A stretch of 64,000 bases of DNA from an uncultured Pelagibacteraceae bacterium. GTDB taxonomy: Bacteria > Pseudomonadota > Alphaproteobacteria > Pelagibacterales > Pelagibacteraceae. This document shows positions 60,573 through 64,000 of the stretch, in pieces. The stretch covers positions 35,574 to 99,573 of the forward strand of contig CABYOT010000003.1 of the NCBI GenBank assembly GCA_902520695.1. Direction: 5' to 3'. The position numbers and the translations under genes were made by a program. The notes under the pieces were generated by a model. It saw only the letters and a list, made by a program, of their open reading frames with translations, did no database searches and was not told where the DNA came from. Every line of letters starts with the position of its first letter. Position 1 is the stretch's first letter.

Positions 60573-61525
60573 TGTCAGTTTTATTAATAGCAGAGCATAA
60601 CAACAAAGAAGTAAAACCATTTACTTTAAATGCGATTACAGCTTCATCACAAATAGATCAAGATCTTCATGTTTTGTTAATTGGAAGTAAGGCAGATGAT
60701 GTTGCAAAATCTTTGTCTGAAATTCCTTTAGTAAAAAAAGTTCTTCATATAGATCATGAAATTTATGAAAATTATATTGCTGAGAATTATACTGCAGCAA
60801 TTTTAAAACACGCTGATAAATATTCACATATTATTTGCTCAGCAAATACATTTGGAAAAAACCTTATGCCACGAGTTGCAGCATTATTAGATATTTCACA
60901 AGTAAGTGATATTATAAAAGTTATATCTCCTGATACCTTTTTAAGACCAATTTATGCTGGAAATGCATTTGCTACAGTTAAAAGTAACGATGAAAAAAAA
61001 TGTGTTACTATAAGACCAACATCATTTGAAGCGGCTGAAACAACTGGAGGATCTGCCGAAATAGAAAAAATAGATGCAGCAGACCAAACTGAAAATACGA
61101 AATTTATTAATAGAGAAGAAATCAAATCAGATAGACCTGAATTAGGTACAGCTAGAATTGTAATTTCAGGTGGTAGAGGCTTGCAAAGCGGAGAAAATTT
61201 CAAATTAATAACTGATGTAGCGGATAAATTAAATGCTGCAATAGGAGCTTCAAGAGCTGCGGTTGATGCTGGATATATTACAAACGAACATCAAGTAGGA
61301 CAAACAGGAAAAGTTGTTGTACCTGATCTTTATATAGCAGTTGGAATTTCTGGAGCCATTCAACATTTAGCAGGAATGAAAGAAAGTAAAGTTATTGTTG
61401 CTATAAATAAAGATGGTGAAGCACCTATTTTTAGTGTCGCAGATTACGGCCTAGAAGCTGATTTATTCGAAGCACTTCCTCAATTCTTAGAGGAACTGAA
61501 CAAATTAAACACTATACAAAAATAA
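60572..61525 (+). CDS. etfA: Electron transfer flavoprotein subunit alpha
   Basis: This 317-residue protein has the FAD-binding part of ETF in its C-terminal half: RIVISGGRGLQSGENFKLI, GASRAAVDAGYITNEHQVGQTGKVV, PDLYIAVGISGAIQHLAGM and VIVAINKDGEAPIFSVADYGLEADLF. It accepts electrons from DMGDH-like dehydrogenases and hands them to ETF-QO. It follows etfB with a one-base overlap and precedes the ETF-QO gene by 21 bases. Confidence 0.96.
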   Translation: MSVLLIAEHNNKEVKPFTLNAITASSQIDQDLHVLLIGSKADDVAKSLSEIPLVKKVLHIDHEIYENYIAENYTAAILKHADKYSHIICSANTFGKNLMPRVAALLDISQVSDIIKVISPDTFLRPIYAGNAFATVKSNDEKKCVTIRPTSFEAAETTGGSAEIEKIDAADQTENTKFINREEIKSDRPELGTARIVISGGRGLQSGENFKLITDVADKLNAAIGASRAAVDAGYITNEHQVGQTGKVVVPDLYIAVGISGAIQHLAGMKESKVIVAINKDGEAPIFSVADYGLEADLFEALPQFLEELNKLNTIQK

Positions 61526-61546
61526 CAAATACTGTAAGAAATTAGC

Positions 61547-63166
61547 ATGTCCAGAGAAGTGATGGAATACGATGTAGTAGTCGTAGGTGGCGGACCATCG
61601 GGACTTTCAACTGCAATAAAATTAAAGCAGTTAAATCCAGATATTAATGTCTGCCTTTTAGAAAAAGCATCTGAAATAGGTGCACATATTTTATCCGGGA
61701 ACGTGTTTGAAACGCGAGCCTTAGATGAACTATTGCCAAATTGGAAAGATCTTAATCCACCAATTAAAACAAAAGTTAACAAAGAAAAGTTTCTATTTCT
61801 AGGAAAGACAAAAAAAATTAGTTGGCCAACTTGGTTATTACCTAAAGTACAACAAAATCATAACAATTATATTATTAGTCTAGCTAATCTATGCAGGTGG
61901 TTAGCAGAACAAGCTGAAGCTCTTGGAGTTGAAATATTCCCAGGTTTTCCTGCAAGTGAAGTTTTATATAATGAAGATGGTTCTGTTAAGGGTGTAGCAA
62001 CTCAAGATATGGGTTTAGATAAAGAAGGTAATAAAAAAGATAGTTATGAACCAGGAATGGAACTTCACGCAAAAGTTACAGTTTTTGCAGAAGGGTGTAG
62101 AGGACATTTGGGTAAAGAATTAATCAAAAAATTTGATTTAGATAAAGGAAAAGATCCACAACAGTATGGAATAGGATTTAAAGAAATTTGGGAATTAAAA
62201 GAAGAAAATCACGACGAAGGTCTAGTGATGCATACTGCAGGTTGGCCATTAGATAATAGCACCTACGGGGGAAGCTTTGTTTATCATGCTGAAAATAAAC
62301 AAATATTTTTAGGATATGTCATTGGTCTTGATTATAAAAATCCACATCTTTCACCATTTGACGAATTTCAAAAGTTTAAAACTCATCCTGCGATTAGATC
62401 AATATTAGAAGGTGGTAAAAGAATATCATACGGAGCAAGAGCATTAATAGAGGGAGGTTTTCAAAGTCTACCTAAGATGTTTATGCCAGGTGCATTATTA
62501 GTTGGTTGTGATGCTGGTACATTAAATATGCCAAAAATTAAAGGATCACATACTGCAATGAAAAGTGGAATGATTGCAGCGGAAACTATTATTGATCACA
62601 TAAAATCAAGCAAAGAATTATCTTATTATGAGGAAAAATTTAAAAAAAGTTGGGTTTATAAAGAGTTATATGAGGCTAGAAATGTTAAACCTAGCTTTAG
62701 TTGGGGTTTAATTCTTGGAATAATATTTACAGGGATTGATCAAATTTTATTTAAAGGAAGATTGCCATTCACACTTAAACATAAACACGCTGATCATGAA
62801 ACTTTAAAACCAGCAAGTGAAATGCCAAAAATAGATTACCCAAAACCAGATAATGTTATTACATTTGATAAAACAAGTTCAGTTTATCTAACAGGAACTA
62901 ATCATGCTGAAAATCAACCAGTACATCTTCAACTTAAAGACAAAGATTTACCAATAAAATATACTTTAGGTAAATACGATGAACCTGCACAAAGATATTG
63001 TCCAGTTGGAGTTTATGAAATTCAAAAAGAAAATGATGTTGAGAAATTTGTAATTAATTCTCAAAATTGTATTCATTGTAAAACTTGTGATATAAAAGAG
63101 CCATCACAAAATATTACATGGGTTACACCAGAGGGTGGGGGGGGACCTAAATACGGAAATATGTAA
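61547..63166 (+). CDS. Electron transfer flavoprotein-ubiquinone oxidoreductase
   Basis: This 539-residue protein has an FAD fold (VVVVGGGPSGLSTAIKLKQL), the ETF-QO stretches GAHILSGNVFETRALDELLP and LIEGGFQSLPKMFMPGALLVGC, a membrane-touching helix region, and a C-terminal [4Fe-4S] site (NSQNCIHCKTCDIKEPSQNI). It passes electrons from ETF to ubiquinone at the inner membrane. It ends GGGGPKYGNM, encoded partly by a G8 run at 63137-63144. It is last in the long plus-strand run and its stop abuts the convergent DUF2237 gene. Confidence 0.95.
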   Translation: MSREVMEYDVVVVGGGPSGLSTAIKLKQLNPDINVCLLEKASEIGAHILSGNVFETRALDELLPNWKDLNPPIKTKVNKEKFLFLGKTKKISWPTWLLPKVQQNHNNYIISLANLCRWLAEQAEALGVEIFPGFPASEVLYNEDGSVKGVATQDMGLDKEGNKKDSYEPGMELHAKVTVFAEGCRGHLGKELIKKFDLDKGKDPQQYGIGFKEIWELKEENHDEGLVMHTAGWPLDNSTYGGSFVYHAENKQIFLGYVIGLDYKNPHLSPFDEFQKFKTHPAIRSILEGGKRISYGARALIEGGFQSLPKMFMPGALLVGCDAGTLNMPKIKGSHTAMKSGMIAAETIIDHIKSSKELSYYEEKFKKSWVYKELYEARNVKPSFSWGLILGIIFTGIDQILFKGRLPFTLKHKHADHETLKPASEMPKIDYPKPDNVITFDKTSSVYLTGTNHAENQPVHLQLKDKDLPIKYTLGKYDEPAQRYCPVGVYEIQKENDVEKFVINSQNCIHCKTCDIKEPSQNITWVTPEGGGGPKYGNM

Positions 63167-63541
63167 TTAAGAAAGATCTATTGCAAATTTTTTTAAAGTT
63201 TCAATTGGTACCAACTTTAAAGTATTGACGTGAGTTTTTTTCAAATATATAGAACATCCAATACCCGCCTCTAAAGCTCTTGCAACCCAACTGGCACATA
63301 CACACCAGTTATCTCCATCTACCAATCCAGGGAAACCAAATTCAGGGTGAGGTGTTATTAAATCGTTACCAGCCTCTTTGCACCATTCTAAAAATTCATC
63401 ATTAACTTTTACGCAAACTGTGTGTAAACCTCGATCGTTTTCATCTGTGTTACAACAACCGTCTCTGAACCAACCGGTTAATGGATTTTTAGAACATTCT
63501 TCAAGATCTTCCCCAAGAACATTTTTTTGAGCCTCACTCAT
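63167..63541 (-). CDS. DUF2237 protein
   Basis: This 124-residue protein shows the DUF2237 pattern: KNVLGEDLEECSKNPLTGWFRDGCCNT, here seen as its NVLG, TGWFRDGCC and HTVCVKV blocks, then GNDLITPHPEFGFPGL and GDNWCVCASWVARALEAG. Several cysteines (DGCC, WCVC) may bind metal. The function of this widespread family is not known. It overlaps the end of hisI by one base on the same strand. Confidence 0.88.
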   Translation of the reverse strand: MSEAQKNVLGEDLEECSKNPLTGWFRDGCCNTDENDRGLHTVCVKVNDEFLEWCKEAGNDLITPHPEFGFPGLVDGDNWCVCASWVARALEAGIGCSIYLKKTHVNTLKLVPIETLKKFAIDLS

Positions 63542-64000
63542 TAAATTTTAGTGGGATTAGGTTGTCCTTTATAAACAACTCCTGGATCGAATTTTTTCTT
63601 TTCTTCTTCAAATTTCATTTCTACTTTACGTCCATTTTCAATTTTCCCTGTAGGTACTGATCGATAAAAACAAGATCTGTAGCCAACATGGCAACTTGCG
63701 CCATCACCAATATCTACAGTTATCCAAACTGCATCTTGATCATCGTCAATTCTTATTTCTTTTACTTTTTGAGTAAAGCCACTAGTTTTTCCTTTATGCC
63801 AAATTTCTTTTCTAGACCTGCTCCAGTAGTGAGCTTCTTTTGTTTCTATTGTTAATTTTAAAGCTTCAACATTCATATAACCGTGCATTAGGATCTCTTT
63901 CGTTTCTGCACATGTTGTAATTACAGGGATTAAGCCATCATTATCGAATTTTGGAGATAAAAGGTTACCTTCCTCTATATCAGCGACATTTTCTCTTTTT
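63541..64000 (-). CDS. hisI: Phosphoribosyl-AMP cyclohydrolase (N-terminus cut by window edge)
   Basis: The frame stays open from an in-frame ATG at 63886-63888 to the right edge. The added residues read NVADIEEGNLLSPKFD and then GLIPVITTCAETKEIL, which are standard HisI sequence, so the true start is beyond position 64000 and that ATG is internal (MHGYMNVEALK). Active-site elements are present: the metal-binding region DDQDAVWITVDIGDGASCHVG and the zinc Cys set in CHVGYRSCFYRS. It opens the ring of phosphoribosyl-AMP in histidine synthesis. About 152 residues are visible. Confidence 0.9.
   Translation of the reverse strand, partial: KRENVADIEEGNLLSPKFDNDGLIPVITTCAETKEILMHGYMNVEALKLTIETKEAHYWSRSRKEIWHKGKTSGFTQKVKEIRIDDDQDAVWITVDIGDGASCHVGYRSCFYRSVPTGKIENGRKVEMKFEEEKKKFDPGVVYKGQPNPTKI

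Noticed and set aside
63541..63888. hisI starting at the ATG at 63886-63888
   Set aside because: The frame continues upstream with standard HisI residues to the window edge, so that ATG is internal.
1..64000. CRISPR arrays, insertion sequences, prophage genes, tRNA or rRNA genes
   Set aside because: I found no repeat-spacer pattern, transposase, phage gene, cloverleaf or rRNA-like stretch on reading.

Overview
The window looks like a piece of a SAR11-clade (Pelagibacter-type) alphaproteobacterial chromosome. This rests on its strongly AT-rich composition (judged by eye, not computed), very short or overlapping gene junctions (many TAATG couplings, no gene-free stretch over 300 bases), and a dense set of methylated-osmolyte and one-carbon genes typical of marine SAR11. 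I saw no rRNA, tRNA, CRISPR, insertion sequence or prophage genes.

Region 1 (1-19 kb) handles trimethylamine, TMAO and methylamine. A minus-strand run reads tdm (TMAO demethylase), a small winged-helix regulator candidate, an FAD oxidoreductase, a GmaS/GlnT-type ligase, three glutamate-synthase-like subunits (GlxBCD/MgsABC), a Lys-rich small protein and an ammonium transporter cut by the left edge. Divergent from it are tmoX, three small envelope-type genes, tmoW, tmoV and glpK, followed by tmm on the minus strand. Together they import TMAO or oxidise TMA, demethylate TMAO, and move methylamine nitrogen towards glutamate and ammonium.

Region 2 (19-27 kb) looks like a glycoside-solute uptake island: a gpsA-like dehydrogenase, a sugar-type binding protein, two unusual permeases, a GH63 mannosyl/glucosylglycerate-hydrolase-like enzyme, an iron alcohol dehydrogenase and a class I amidotransferase. 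It has no ATPase of its own. Region 3 (27-34 kb) has fhs (formate-THF ligase) and the heterotetrameric sarcosine oxidase genes soxBDAG. Region 4 (34-43 kb) holds a BT1-like carrier, an acetyltransferase, an SRAP protein, purEK, and a poorly understood run: M19 dipeptidase, a 551-residue unknown, a DUF3726-like protein and a Cys-rich 55-residue protein.

Region 5 (43-47 kb, minus strand) couples a betaine-type binding protein and permease to a MetF-like protein and a GcvT/LigM-like methyltransferase. Region 6 (47-63 kb, plus strand) is one long tightly packed run: bhmT, DMGDH-like, SAM methyltransferase, Rieske oxygenase, SET protein, a DddP-like DMSP lyase, a small kinase and a nucleotidyltransferase, enoyl-CoA hydratase, accessory genes, a second DMGDH-like protein, etfB, etfA and ETF-QO. 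It joins betaine, dimethylglycine and possibly DMSP breakdown to the electron carriers that collect the electrons. The right edge has a DUF2237 gene and a partial hisI.

The main candidates for undescribed biology are the LigM-like/MetF/betaine-transporter operon, the Rieske-SET-DddP segment, the glycoside island without an ATPase, the dipeptidase-DUF3726 operon, paired ATAC-N4-GTAT palindromes between tdm and tmoX, and hairpins that follow each of the three binding-protein genes.
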